NCBI GenBank assembly: GCA_900766185.1
Contig: CAAFUL010000005.1
Location: 1 to 26,992 of the forward strand
DNA length: 26,992 nt
Origin: an uncultured Johnsonella sp.
Lineage (GTDB): Bacteria; Bacillota; Clostridia; Lachnospirales; Lachnospiraceae
Direction of reading: 5' to 3'
Program-made: the position numbers and the translations under genes
Shown here: positions 16,296 through 24,368 of the stretch, in pieces
How positions within the stretch are numbered: the stretch's first letter is position 1
Layout of the letters: every line of letters begins with the position of its first letter
Notes under the pieces: model-generated
What the model was told of the DNA's origin: nothing
The model's input: only the letters and a program-made list of their open reading frames with translations
The model's database searches: none

Positions 16296-16985
16296 TTATA
16301 CTTTAGAAAGGTTTTCTAAAGCATTGTTTTTTATTATGACTTCAAAATATTCCTCATAATAAGCCTCGCTTGAGTAATTGGATAAAAGCTTCACTCCATA
16401 CTCGGTAAGTATATTGCAGGTTTTATTATAACTTTCAGAAGTTTCTGTGCTACCCTTTAATGAAAGTATATAGTTACCGTTTGTTTTATGTCTGTAAAGA
16501 CTGCTTTCGCCTTTGTAAGAGTTTGCAGACATATGGGCGGCATCTATAACCTTATCAAGATTTGAGAATGAAAATGTACTTTGGAAAGCTTCTTCATTCT
16601 TACTTACATCATTGCCGGGAAAAAACTCCTGCGGTTTTGCACCTGCCATCAAATTAAATTTGTTAAAATTCATATCGTTAAAATCCACTTCTTTACTATA
16701 TGTTGAAAATTTGGAAAATCTTGTATCTACTTCTTCAGGGTCCTCTACCTTGGTGATAATAATTATTATACCTTCATTGGGTAAGGGGATGGCTTCTACC
16801 ATAAGCGGAAGAGCTCCGGCATTAAATCCGAACTCATGAGAAGCTCTTTGCAGCATTTCATTAAATAAACTTCTTGCCTTCTCGTGTCCGTATGCCAATT
16901 CTAAAAGATCAATATCACGAGCTAAAAGATCATTATTGGTCAAGGTGCATTTAATTTGTAAATCACTTAATCTTTCTATTTGCAT
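16296..16985 (-). CDS. mecA: Adaptor protein MecA
   Basis: The 229-residue protein matches the MecA (NegA) adaptor family. The N-terminal MQIERLSDLQIKCTLTNNDL resembles the MKIERINENTIKF-type substrate-binding domain. A variable acidic linker follows, and the C-terminal domain with the LYRHKTNGNYIL segment matches the part that binds ClpC. In Firmicutes MecA delivers proteins such as ComK or sigma factors to ClpCP for degradation. AAGGAGGG precedes the ATG at 16985. The upstream DNA, where its promoter should lie, is occupied by inverted-repeat elements starting only 19 nt away, so an element may supply or alter the promoter. Confidence 0.82.
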   Translation of the reverse strand: MQIERLSDLQIKCTLTNNDLLARDIDLLELAYGHEKARSLFNEMLQRASHEFGFNAGALPLMVEAIPLPNEGIIIIITKVEDPEEVDTRFSKFSTYSKEVDFNDMNFNKFNLMAGAKPQEFFPGNDVSKNEEAFQSTFSFSNLDKVIDAAHMSANSYKGESSLYRHKTNGNYILSLKGSTETSESYNKTCNILTEYGVKLLSNYSSEAYYEEYFEVIIKNNALENLSKV

Positions 16986-17003
16986 AACTTGCCCTCCTTA
17001 TCT

Positions 17004-17171
17004 GTTACAGTTTGGGCAGGTAATTCATCTTCACAAAAAAATATTTAATTTTCATTTGTGGATAAGATGAATTACGGCGGTAGACTGTTAGATATACATA
17101 TATAATACACTTAAAAGTGAGCTTTAATTCGGTATATTAGACATGTGTATATAAGCTGACAAAACTGTAAC
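17004..17171. repeat. Degraded copy of the 1-175 palindromic element
   Basis: GTTACAGTTT at 17004-17013 and AAACTGTAAC at 17162-17171 are the same ends as in the perfect palindrome at the window start. The core (about 17080-17150) aligns with that element at roughly three-quarters identity by eye. The left arm is split by a 56-bp hairpin insertion (17020-17075). The flanks outside GTTACAGTTT do not resemble copy one, which helps place the element boundary. Confidence 0.75.
17020..17075. mobile_element. 56-bp hairpin insertion nested in the palindromic element
   Basis: The terminal repeats GTAATTCATCTT and AAGATGAATTAC, with CACAAA/TTTGTG inside, bound an AT-rich centre. The flanking GGCAG and GGCGG could be an imperfect 5-bp target duplication. 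It is too short to encode anything. Confidence 0.5.
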
Positions 17172-17240
17172 TCTTGTCTTATGATACTCTAAATTATAAA
17201 AATAATCAATAAAAGTATAGGGACTTTGCGAAGACCGGTC

Positions 17241-17426
17241 AAGCAAGATTTCATTTAGCATATTATACTCAAACTTCCCATGCCACAAATTGGAGTAATA
17301 CATTGAAACTTCGACATTTTAGCTAATAAAATTCAGAATTTTGTTAGTTGAAGTATTACTGAGCCAATTTTGAGTGTGGGAAGTTTGAGTATTATACATA
17401 TACATCCAGGCTACCCAAACTGTAAC
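17241..17426. repeat. Partial copy of the palindromic element, interrupted by a MITE
   Basis: AAGCAAGATTTCATTTAGCA (17241-17260) and CCCAAACTGTAAC (17414-17426) match the loop and right arm of the 1-175 element. Between them sits the 124-bp insertion. The left arm is missing or too degraded to see. Confidence 0.7.
17267..17390. mobile_element. 124-bp miniature inverted-repeat element with 5-bp target duplication
   Basis: Terminal repeats ACTCAAACTTCCCA and TGGGAAGTTTGAGT (14 bp, perfect) are followed by imperfect inner repeats (AATTGG and GTAATAC segments). ATTAT lies directly on both sides (17262-17266 and 17391-17395). Removing the element and one ATTAT restores the host repeat sequence seen at 100-115, which supports a 5-bp rather than a TA duplication. 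No transposase is encoded, so it would move in trans. Confidence 0.8.
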
Positions 17427-17544
17427 AAGCAAGAAACTGTATACTGTATACTAAAACTCAAAATATCGACCGAATAGATGTTTGCACTTGACGATGGAAT
17501 AAAGTGCCTATAAGATGTTAAGCAAGATGGAGAAAGGAGGCGGT

Positions 17545-18515
17545 ATAAAAAGCAATACACTTCTTGAAAAATATGATATCATAAAACTTTTAGGTAAAGG
17601 ACTTGGCGGTAAGGTGTATTTGGTAAGACACAAAACTTTGGATGTATAAAGAGCTGTGAAAATAGTCCCCTTGAAAAAAGAAGCTCATGTAGTACATACA
17701 AAAAGGAAGCCACTATACTAAAGAGTCTTAAACATTTGGTTATAGCTATCATATACGATTCGGAAGAGTTTGCAGACAGCTTATGCATTATAGAAGAATA
17801 TATACAGGGAGAGACTTTGTATGAGCATATATCGTATGTTGGTACAATGTCTGTAAATGAGCTGATACACTTTGACATATCTTTGTGTCAGCCTATCAAA
17901 TATCTATGCAATCAGGAAAATTCTATAGATCACTCGGATTTACAACCGGGTAATTTAATTCTTAAAGAAAACACCGTTAATTTAATTGATTTTGACCATG
18001 CTTTATTAAAATCCGATAAACCTGTCTTTGCTGCTGATTGCAACAAAACTATAGCTTATGCCGCTTTTGAGCAGTTTTTAAGACCTGAGGCAGGAAAAGA
18101 GACCGATATATATGCTATAGGTGTCTTACTTTATTATGCAGGCACTGAGAATAAGGCTGATTTAAATAATTTACATATCAAGGAAGGCATGAATTTCTTA
18201 AAATATATCATACTTAATTGCCTAAGTTTTGATAAAAATCCAAGATATACACATGTAGAAGAAGCAAAAAAGGAACTTAGAAAGCTGCTTGTAAGCAAAA
18301 ATACACAGCCATCTTATAATATTGCTATTGCAGCCCTTTCCAAATCAGGCAGAGTAAGTAATGCAGTCTTACACTTTAGGGCTTATCTTAGGATAAGTAA
18401 AATAAGTGAGGTATACAAAGAATGTAATTCTTTGGGGCATATATTAAAACCTTACTATGGTATCGGTGCAAAAAAGATGTGTATGGCTATTTTAGCTTTC
18501 ACAAGTTGCCTATAA
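17545..18515 (+). pseudogene. Broken serine/threonine protein kinase gene
   Basis: Across two frames the translation follows a Hanks-type kinase. It has the glycine loop GKGLGGKVYLV, AVKIV with the ATP lysine, HSDLQPGN in place of HRDLKPxN, DFDHA in place of DFG, and TDIYAIGVLLY for subdomain IX. Disruptions are a missing ATG (ATA at 17545, 4 nt after AGGAGG), a TAA at 17647-17649, and a frameshift near the A-run at 17700-17706. The longest open part is 17736-18515. The last 60 residues fit no kinase segment and may be out of frame. The catalytic Arg and DFG glycine are also changed, so decay looks old. Confidence 0.8.
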
Positions 18516-18731
18516 GACAAAAGTATGGAGATACTGTAGATTTGTCAAAGTATAGTGCAATTAATAAAAAACTATGGTAGCGATACAAATAAAACCTTGG
18601 AAACAAAATCAAAACCGCTTATTTTAATAAGCGCTTATGCAATTTAAGATACAATAAATAACCATTGCATATTATCGAAACTTGAAATAATGCTACCGCA
18701 ATCCCACCGGCTTTAGACAGTGGGTTAAGGT
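18516..18731. other. Non-coding stretch with IS605-like hairpin
   Basis: No intact gene is seen here. GCTTATT/AATAAGC (18617-18632) is a small hairpin. At 18693-18733 CTACC/GGTAG encloses CCCAC-CGGCTTTAGACA-GTGGG, which resembles the subterminal hairpin of IS200/IS605 elements (CCCACCGGCTTTAG type). It lies upstream, not downstream, of the tnpB remnant, so the original order has been disturbed or the hairpin belongs to another copy. Confidence 0.4.
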
Positions 18732-18830
18732 AGTATAAGAAAAAACAATAGGGCAGGGACTGCCCGAATTAACGCCTGTGGAGATAGTAGGTTGCGAGGT
18801 CAGCTAGTTCACTTTAATAAGCCTAGGTAG
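18732..18830 (+). pseudogene. C-terminal remnant of an IS200/IS605-family tnpB
   Basis: About 32 codons ending in TAG at 18828-18830 contain RAGTARINACGDSRLRGQ, which resembles the conserved tail of TnpB/IS1341-type proteins (GT-x-INACGD). No catalytic RuvC or zinc-finger part remains, and a TAA at 18726-18728 closes the frame upstream. It marks a past insertion of an IS605-group element in this decayed region. Confidence 0.55.
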
Positions 18831-18831
18831 T

Positions 18832-19113
18832 ATGTGCTTATATTTAACCTTTGTAAAGAGTTTCGAAAGTTTTTTATACCGGAAAAATGATAAAAAACTT
18901 GTGCTTACTGCATTTACAAGGCAGGGGCTTGAGGAGCTTTTGTAAATACTTGAATTTGAGGAAGTTCGTATAAAAAAGAGTTGGCAATTCCTATACAGGT
19001 CTGTAGATGAGGAAACCAAAAGAAAAGTAAGTAAATTATACAAACGATCATTTTTAAGAATACCTGACTTCGACCATGCCTCAGCCTTGATTAAGAAATG
19101 TTTGGTTTATTAA
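18832..19113 (+). pseudogene. Unrecognised small gene with an in-frame stop
   Basis: From an ATG at 18832 the frame runs 37 codons to a TAA at 18943-18945 and then stays open for 55 more codons to 19113. The two halves read as one protein, with charged segments such as LVLTAFTRQGLEELL and KSWQFLYRSVDEETKRKVSK. I do not recognise the family. No ribosome site precedes the ATG, and the true start may lie elsewhere. It is probably a remnant, but stop-codon readthrough or a non-coding origin cannot be excluded. Confidence 0.4.
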
Positions 19114-19208
19114 ACACCGGAAAAAATCTATATAAGTTTGGAAATATATAGTATATGTTACGGAAATCTTCTTATGGTTCGGTATTTAATAAAGATAATT
19201 AATTTATT

Positions 19209-19436
19209 ATGGAGTATAGCTTGAAAAAACAAAATAATTATATAGAACAAATACTTAAGCTTGGATTAAGCGGAGTAGATATATATGTTGAAGGTTGCGA
19301 ATGTAGTATATATGAACTTAAAGAGGTGCTTACTGTAAGTGAAAGAGGCGTATGTTATATGCCGGATTATATAGAAGACAGGAGTACCGGTAAGATAAAA
19401 GAAATAAGATTTGATAAAATAAATTTAATTGAATAG
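19209..19436 (+). CDS. Small hypothetical protein
   Basis: This 75-residue frame has no visible purine-rich ribosome site before its ATG. The protein has a predicted helix-strand pattern with an N-terminal IEQILKLGLSGVDIYVEG segment and a C-terminal STGKIKEIRFDKINL segment. It resembles in style the small uncharacterised proteins of Lachnospiraceae that end in a strand like IKELRFDRV. It is followed 12 nt later by a good terminator, which argues that it is transcribed. Two cysteines (30, 32) are close together. I cannot assign a function; it sits at the end of the decayed region and may itself be a survivor. Confidence 0.5.
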   Translation: MEYSLKKQNNYIEQILKLGLSGVDIYVEGCECSIYELKEVLTVSERGVCYMPDYIEDRSTGKIKEIRFDKINLIE

Positions 19437-19448
19437 CGTATAAGTCTA

Positions 19449-19494
19449 AAAAGAGACTGCCTGTCTAAATATACGGATAAGCAGTTTCTTTTTT
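19449..19494 (+). terminator. Terminator after the small hypothetical gene
   Basis: AAAAGAGACTGC (19449-19460) pairs with GCAGTTTCTTTT (19481-19492) with one wobble pair. The stem runs into a T-rich tail. Confidence 0.8.
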
Positions 19495-19512
19495 ATTATA
19501 AAAACATACTAA

Positions 19513-19577
19513 AGTGAAGTGAAAAGTTTATTTCTAATGTGAAAGTTGCAAAGTGGAAATAAACTTTTCACTTCACT
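19513..19577. repeat. Perfect 22-bp inverted repeat upstream of the GH18 gene
   Basis: The arms at 19513-19534 and 19556-19577 are exact reverse complements with a 21-nt loop. It follows a terminator, so it is not needed for that role. A miniature element or a stable transcript end are both possible. Confidence 0.8.
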
Positions 19578-19633
19578 GTAAAATATACTAACATCAAGTT
19601 TATAGTAACTTCATACTTTTTTATAATAAGCTG

Positions 19634-19642
19634 TGGTATAAT
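19634..19642 (+). promoter_or_regulatory. Extended -10 promoter candidate of the GH18 gene
   Basis: TGGTATAAT (TG-n-TATAAT) at 19634-19642 is an extended -10 element. Transcription would begin near 19649, after the ATG at 19646, which supports the downstream start at 19712. Confidence 0.5.
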
Positions 19643-19711
19643 ATCATGGCATTTGGCAATGGTTTTGAAATAACGAAAAAATTGCATAACCGGTTAGGAG
19701 GATACTTTTTA

Positions 19712-21379
19712 ATGAAAAACGGCAAACGAGTGTACTTGTTTATTATTTTGCTGATTCTTATAAGTACGGCAACATATATATATGTAACTATGTTTATGCC
19801 TTCAAGTAAGAGGGTGGATTACAGTACATATTATGGTGTAAAGGATAAGCAGGTGGCTATAATCTATAATGACGGCTTACAAAAAGCAAGTGCTATAGAG
19901 CAGGACAAGGAGGTCTATTTGCCATATGATTGGGCAGTGGCGATATTAAATGACAAGCTTTTTTGGGACAGTGAAGAAAATTTACTGGTCTATACCCTGC
20001 CTGAAGAAATTATATACATGGATGAAAATTATATATCGGATGGAAAGAAGGCATTTATAAAGTCTGATAATTCGGCTTATGTGTCTGCAAGTCTTATAAA
20101 GAAATATACCAATGTAAATTTAAGAAGTTTTACAGATTCGGATATAAGAAAAATATACATATATGATAATAGTGTAAGTCTTGTAAGTGCAAGACTTAAG
20201 AAAAAATCAAAACTAAGAAGCGGTGAGACCATAAAGGCAGATATAGTTGCAGACCTGGATAAGGAAGAAAGTGTATATATACTTGGAAGCTCTGTAACTG
20301 ACAGTGACTTGACAGGAAAAAACAAAAAGTGGCTTAAGGCATATACGGACAAGGGAGACTGGGGATATGTTAAGGTCAGTGCCTTAGAAAATATGGACTA
20401 TGTTGTAAATATAAGCGAATTTGTAAAGCCTACATATACAAGCATAAGTTTTGGTGAGCCGGTAGTTCTCGGTTGGCATCAGGTCAGCAACATGGATGCC
20501 AATAAAAATATGGAAAGCCTGGTGGCAAGAACTTCAGGCATGAATGTTATATCACCTACTTGGTTCTCATTAAGTGATAATGAGGGCAATTATACCTCTT
20601 ATGCAAGCAGGGACTATGTAACAAAGGCACATGAGATGGGCTTGCAAGTATGGGGACTGGTAGATAATTTAAGCAAAAAAGTAAGCACGGTAAAACTGCT
20701 TAAAAAAAGCAGTGTCAGAAAATTATTAATAGAAAAACTGATAAATGATGCAATCACCTATAATCTTGATGGAATTAACCTTGACTTTGAAGGACTTAAT
20801 GCGGAAGGAGCAAAGTATTATATACAATTTATAAGAGAACTTTCGGTATATACAAGAAAAAATAAGATTATTCTTTCTATAGATAATCCTTCGTATGCGG
20901 CATATAATAAATTTTATGCCAGAGACAAGCAGGCGGAAGTTGCAGACTATATTATAAATATGGGTTATGATGAACATTATTCAGGCTCTGATAAGGGCAG
21001 TGTGGCTTCAATTAGTTTCGTAAAGTCGGCTATAGAAGACAGCCTAAAAGAAGTTCCAAGAGAAAAACTTATCAATGCGGTTCCGGTTTATACAAGGCTA
21101 TGGAAGGAAGAAGGAGGCAAGCTTAGCAGTCAGGCACTGGGTATAGAAGCCTCACTTAAATGGGTTTTAGAAAATAACTTAAGTACAGAGTGGAAGGAAG
21201 ACATAGGACAAAATTATGCAGAGCTTATATCTTCAGGAGAAAGCTACTATATGTGGATTGAAGATGAAAAGTCAATGGAGCTTAAGATGAATCTTATAAA
21301 AGAAAACTCTCTTGCAGGTGTGGCGGTTTGGAGACTTGGACTTGAGCCAAGTTCCATTTGGTCAATAATCAAGTATTAA
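19712..21379 (+). CDS. Membrane-anchored GH18-family hydrolase with SH3-like region
   Basis: The 555-residue protein has an N-terminal membrane segment (about 8-28) and a copper-amine-oxidase-N-like/beta-rich region (45-155). An SH3-like stretch follows (about 157-225), then a GH18 barrel from about 245 to the end. The GH18 signature LDGINLDFE (352-360) carries the D-x-D-x-E acids, with Glu360 as proton donor. Relatives such as SleL/YaaH-type enzymes act on peptidoglycan, often with N-acetylglucosaminidase activity. I chose the ATG at 19712, 10 nt after AGGAGG, over the frame from 19646. It is probably a single gene anchored to the outer face of the membrane; a wall-remodelling role is inferred. 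Confidence 0.87.
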   Translation: MKNGKRVYLFIILLILISTATYIYVTMFMPSSKRVDYSTYYGVKDKQVAIIYNDGLQKASAIEQDKEVYLPYDWAVAILNDKLFWDSEENLLVYTLPEEIIYMDENYISDGKKAFIKSDNSAYVSASLIKKYTNVNLRSFTDSDIRKIYIYDNSVSLVSARLKKKSKLRSGETIKADIVADLDKEESVYILGSSVTDSDLTGKNKKWLKAYTDKGDWGYVKVSALENMDYVVNISEFVKPTYTSISFGEPVVLGWHQVSNMDANKNMESLVARTSGMNVISPTWFSLSDNEGNYTSYASRDYVTKAHEMGLQVWGLVDNLSKKVSTVKLLKKSSVRKLLIEKLINDAITYNLDGINLDFEGLNAEGAKYYIQFIRELSVYTRKNKIILSIDNPSYAAYNKFYARDKQAEVADYIINMGYDEHYSGSDKGSVASISFVKSAIEDSLKEVPREKLINAVPVYTRLWKEEGGKLSSQALGIEASLKWVLENNLSTEWKEDIGQNYAELISSGESYYMWIEDEKSMELKMNLIKENSLAGVAVWRLGLEPSSIWSIIKY

Positions 21380-21440
21380 TACTTAGACCATATTAATCAA
21401 GTATTAAAAAAATTAAATTAATAGAATAGTTTTTAGCATG

Positions 21441-21537
21441 AGGCTGTTGCAGAATGGAGACCATGCATAAGCTATAGTGGTATTTGAGTAGAGTTTTGCT
21501 ATATAGCTTGTGCGAAAATCTCAAAATGCAACAGCCC
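21441..21537. repeat. About 100-bp inverted repeat with GGCTGTTGCA ends
   Basis: GGCTGTTGCA (21442-21451) and TGCAACAGCC (21527-21536) are the ends. Inside, GCATAAGCTATAG pairs imperfectly with CTATATAGCTTGTGC. The ends look like those of some insertion sequences, so a miniature derivative is likely, although it could also terminate the GH18 transcript. Confidence 0.6.
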
Positions 21538-21822
21538 TAAATTATTTATAGATATATTGCTTAGTATATGGCACTAAAGTCACTATATTTTAAAAATAGT
21601 TTAATCTGAGCATAAAAATATAAAAATTCACAGCATATAATGTGCAATATAAATACAATATAAATACAATATAAATACTTGCCTGATATGTGAGTTTTCT
21701 TTATAATAATGTACGGGAAATGATTAATTATCCTATAAAACTTCAACTTATTTTTGAGGAGACAAATAGGAAGAAGTTTTATTCCAAAGTTGATGTACAA
21801 TTAAGAAGGAGAAGTGTTATTT
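21538..21822 (+). promoter_or_regulatory. Promoter and leader region of the peptide/nickel transporter operon
   Basis: Three exact tandem copies of CAATATAAATA (21645-21677) directly precede the promoter TTGCCT (21679-21684), 17 nt, TATAAT (21702-21707). The 11-bp unit is close to one helical turn, so it could act as an UP element or as phased regulator sites. The leader of about 110 nt contains a 10-bp hairpin, ATAAAACTTC (21735-21744) with GAAGTTTTAT (21773-21782), ahead of the ribosome site. I do not recognise a riboswitch class. Confidence 0.6.
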
Positions 21823-23388
21823 ATGAAAAAGAAATCTTTATGGCTTCTTTTGGCTTTGACCGCAGCTTTGCTTGGAGCTTGCCAAAGTACAAAAGAAACA
21901 ACAGTTGCAGAAAGTCAGACACAGGAAGTTTCAAAAGATTCACAGGAAAGCACACAGACAAGTGAGGCTGCTCAAACAGGTAACTCTGACGAGATCATCA
22001 TAGGTCAGACCTGGGTTATTTCCAATACCGACCCTACAGACAGCTCAGTGCCATGGTCCTTGACCAGTGACGGAGTGAGTGAGACAGTATTTATGGTAGA
22101 TAAGGACGGAAAGCTTTACTCAAGATTTATTGATTCTTTTGAAAAAGTTGACGATCTGACATGGAAGGCTGTTACTAAAAATGAGGCTAAGTTTTCCAAC
22201 GGAGATTTAGCGGATGCCAAAGCTATTGCAGACTGTATGAACCTGATTCAGACTAAGAACCAGTTGTCAAATGCTACCGCAGGCGTTGTAAGTTTTACTG
22301 CAACGGATGATAAGACACTTGAGATTAAAACTGAAAGACCTTTACAAAGACTTGATTCACTTTTAACCGAGTGGTCAAATATAGTGTTTAAGAAACTTGA
22401 TGACGGAAGTTTCGTATATACAGGTCCGTATGTTATAAAAGAGCTTAAAGAGAATATTGAAACAAGCTTAACACCTAATCCTGAGTATCCCGATGCGGAT
22501 AAGAGACCTAATATTAAGATAATGAAGTTTAATGATGCTTCAGCTTTGAAACTTGCATTTGAGTCAGGAGAGATTGATATGGCATTTACCATAACTCCTG
22601 AAGTTGCAAAGATGTTTGAGAGTTCAGGTAAGATAGTTAAGACCATTGAAGCAGGCTATCAATACTTCGGAATGTTTAACTTAAACAGTGAGATATATAA
22701 GGATCATACAGTAAGAGAGGCGGTAAATCTTGGAATTAACAGAGAGGATTATTTAAAGGCTCTCTCAGGCGGAAAAATTGCAAACGGTTTCTTTGCACAC
22801 TACTATGATTTTGCAGGAGATGTGGTACTTAAAACAGATGTGGAGAAGGCGAAGAGTTTGCTTGATGAGGCAGGCTGGGTATTAAAGGACGGAGTAAGAG
22901 AAAAGGACGGTAAGAAACTTACAATTAAGATAGTAACCTATCCTTCAAGACCTGACTTATCTGTAATTATGCAGGTAATGACTTCACAGCTTAAGGAACT
23001 CGGTTTTGAGGTCAGTACCGAAGTTGTTGACGGCATAGACAAGGCGGCAAAGGCAGGAGAGTTTGACTTGATACTTTATGCACAGCATACCGCACCTACA
23101 GCAGACCCGAGCTTTGCACTTAATCAGTTCTTTAGAACCGAAGGAGCAAAGAACTTTACCGGATATTCATCAGAGGAGATGGATAAGCTTCTTGACGAGC
23201 TTGGAAGCGAGTCTGATTATGCTAAGAGGGTAGAGCTTTCAAAGAAGGCACAGGAACTTGTAGCAAAGGATCTGCCTGTACTTTACCTTATAGATCCGCA
23301 GTGGCATATAGCGGTTTCAGAAAAACTTGCAAACTATCAGCCGTATAACGGAGACTACTACATAGTAAATGATCAATTAATGAAATAA
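21823..23388 (+). CDS. Peptide/nickel-type ABC transporter substrate-binding lipoprotein
   Basis: The 521-residue protein has a type II signal peptide with lipobox LGAC and a Ser/Thr/Gln-rich linker. It continues as a family 5 (SBP_bac_5) binding protein: KWxA-like TWKAVTKNEAKFSNGD, VREAVNLGINRE and the C-terminal LPVLYLIDPQ are all present. The ending NYQPYNGDYYIVND resembles the tails of nickel or opine-metallophore binders (NikA/CntA-like) more than those of oligopeptide binders, but this is recalled, not tested. I chose the ATG at 21823 after AAGGAG; a GTG at 21814 is too close to it. A hairpin after its stop should make it more abundant than the membrane parts. Confidence 0.88.
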   Translation: MKKKSLWLLLALTAALLGACQSTKETTVAESQTQEVSKDSQESTQTSEAAQTGNSDEIIIGQTWVISNTDPTDSSVPWSLTSDGVSETVFMVDKDGKLYSRFIDSFEKVDDLTWKAVTKNEAKFSNGDLADAKAIADCMNLIQTKNQLSNATAGVVSFTATDDKTLEIKTERPLQRLDSLLTEWSNIVFKKLDDGSFVYTGPYVIKELKENIETSLTPNPEYPDADKRPNIKIMKFNDASALKLAFESGEIDMAFTITPEVAKMFESSGKIVKTIEAGYQYFGMFNLNSEIYKDHTVREAVNLGINREDYLKALSGGKIANGFFAHYYDFAGDVVLKTDVEKAKSLLDEAGWVLKDGVREKDGKKLTIKIVTYPSRPDLSVIMQVMTSQLKELGFEVSTEVVDGIDKAAKAGEFDLILYAQHTAPTADPSFALNQFFRTEGAKNFTGYSSEEMDKLLDELGSESDYAKRVELSKKAQELVAKDLPVLYLIDPQWHIAVSEKLANYQPYNGDYYIVNDQLMK

Positions 23389-23401
23389 GTAACTTGAATT
23401 T

Positions 23402-23440
23402 GCGGTCTATAGGCTTTGATTAGCCTAGAGACCGCTTTTA
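23402..23440 (+). terminator. Attenuator-like hairpin inside the transporter operon
   Basis: GCGGTCT (23402-23408) and AGACCGC (23429-23435) enclose a second stem AGGCT/AGCCT, followed by TTTTA. It lies between the binding-protein gene and the permease genes. Partial termination there would give excess binding protein, a common layout in ABC importers. Confidence 0.75.
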
Positions 23441-23453
23441 AATAGGGGGAATT

Positions 23454-24368
23454 GTGTCATATATTAAAATTATAATTAAATATATAGCCTTATTATTTAT
23501 TATGTCTGTTGCTTTATTTATACTTACAAGGTTTTTGCCTGTAGGTCCGATAGACCTTCTTTTACAGCAGTTGGAACTTGCGCCTACGGTAGAAAATAAA
23601 AGAGTGATTACAGCACAGCTTGGACTTGATAAACCTTTATACATACAGTATATCAAGTGGATTGGAGCCTTTATAAAAGGAGACTGGGGTCGTTCTCTGA
23701 TTACAAAGCAGGATATAAGAGCAGAGATTTTTAAAGCCATGCCTTATTCACTCACACTGGGGCTTGGAGGTATAACACTGGCGGCAGTACTCGGATTTTT
23801 TACAGGGTATCTTGCCGCACTTAAAAAAGGAGGTTTTTTTGACAGATTTACTGCGGCAATATCTTTATTTTCACAAAGTATACCGACCTTTATACTTTCG
23901 GTAATTATTATATATTATATAGGCGTAAAATATAAATTAGCTAAGATATTTACCGGTGATATCAGGGTAAAAATCACCTTGGCAATACTTATGGTAATGT
24001 TAAGTTCGGTAGGAAGTATTGCAAGAATTATGAGAAAGCACTTTTTAGATATTAAAAAGCAGGCATATATAAGAGCCGAGGTTGCCAGAGGCTTTTTATA
24101 CAGGCAGGTTTTGTTAAGCAGCGGATTAAGACCGGCACTTATAGGGCTTTGCTCAGCTATGATAAGTAAATTCTCATGGGTAATAGGAGGGACGGCTGTG
24201 GTTGAATTCGTATTTGCCGTACCGGGAGTAAGTTTCTTTTTGGTAAACAGCATTGCACAAAGAGATTATAATGTAATTCAGTCCTATATGTTTTTTATAG
24301 TACTGTGGATGCTTATGGTTCATTTGGTATTTTTGGTATTAATAAGAGTATTGGGGGCAAGAAAATAA
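23454..24368 (+). CDS. Peptide/nickel-type ABC permease, subunit 1 (DppB/NikB-like)
   Basis: The 304-residue protein has about six membrane segments. It shows the DppB/NikB layout: an N-terminal helix ending in FLPVGPIDLL, then AQLGLDKPLYIQYIKWI and FIKGDWGRSL, and the EAA-like loop YIRAEVARGFLYRQVLLSSGLRPAL. The start is GTG at 23454, 3 nt after AGGGGGA, a short spacing that may lower translation. The stop codon overlaps the next start (TAATG at 24366-24370), so the two permeases are coupled and form the membrane channel. Confidence 0.9.
   Translation: MSYIKIIIKYIALLFIMSVALFILTRFLPVGPIDLLLQQLELAPTVENKRVITAQLGLDKPLYIQYIKWIGAFIKGDWGRSLITKQDIRAEIFKAMPYSLTLGLGGITLAAVLGFFTGYLAALKKGGFFDRFTAAISLFSQSIPTFILSVIIIYYIGVKYKLAKIFTGDIRVKITLAILMVMLSSVGSIARIMRKHFLDIKKQAYIRAEVARGFLYRQVLLSSGLRPALIGLCSAMISKFSWVIGGTAVVEFVFAVPGVSFFLVNSIAQRDYNVIQSYMFFIVLWMLMVHLVFLVLIRVLGARK

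Noticed and set aside
17266..17391. TA target duplication (mariner-type) for the 124-bp element
   Set aside because: Removing the element with a TA duplication leaves five extra bases relative to the intact repeat, whereas the ATTAT duplication restores it exactly.
21690..21965. 91-codon frame overlapping the transporter leader
   Set aside because: It spans the promoter -10 region and the start of the binding-protein gene in another frame.
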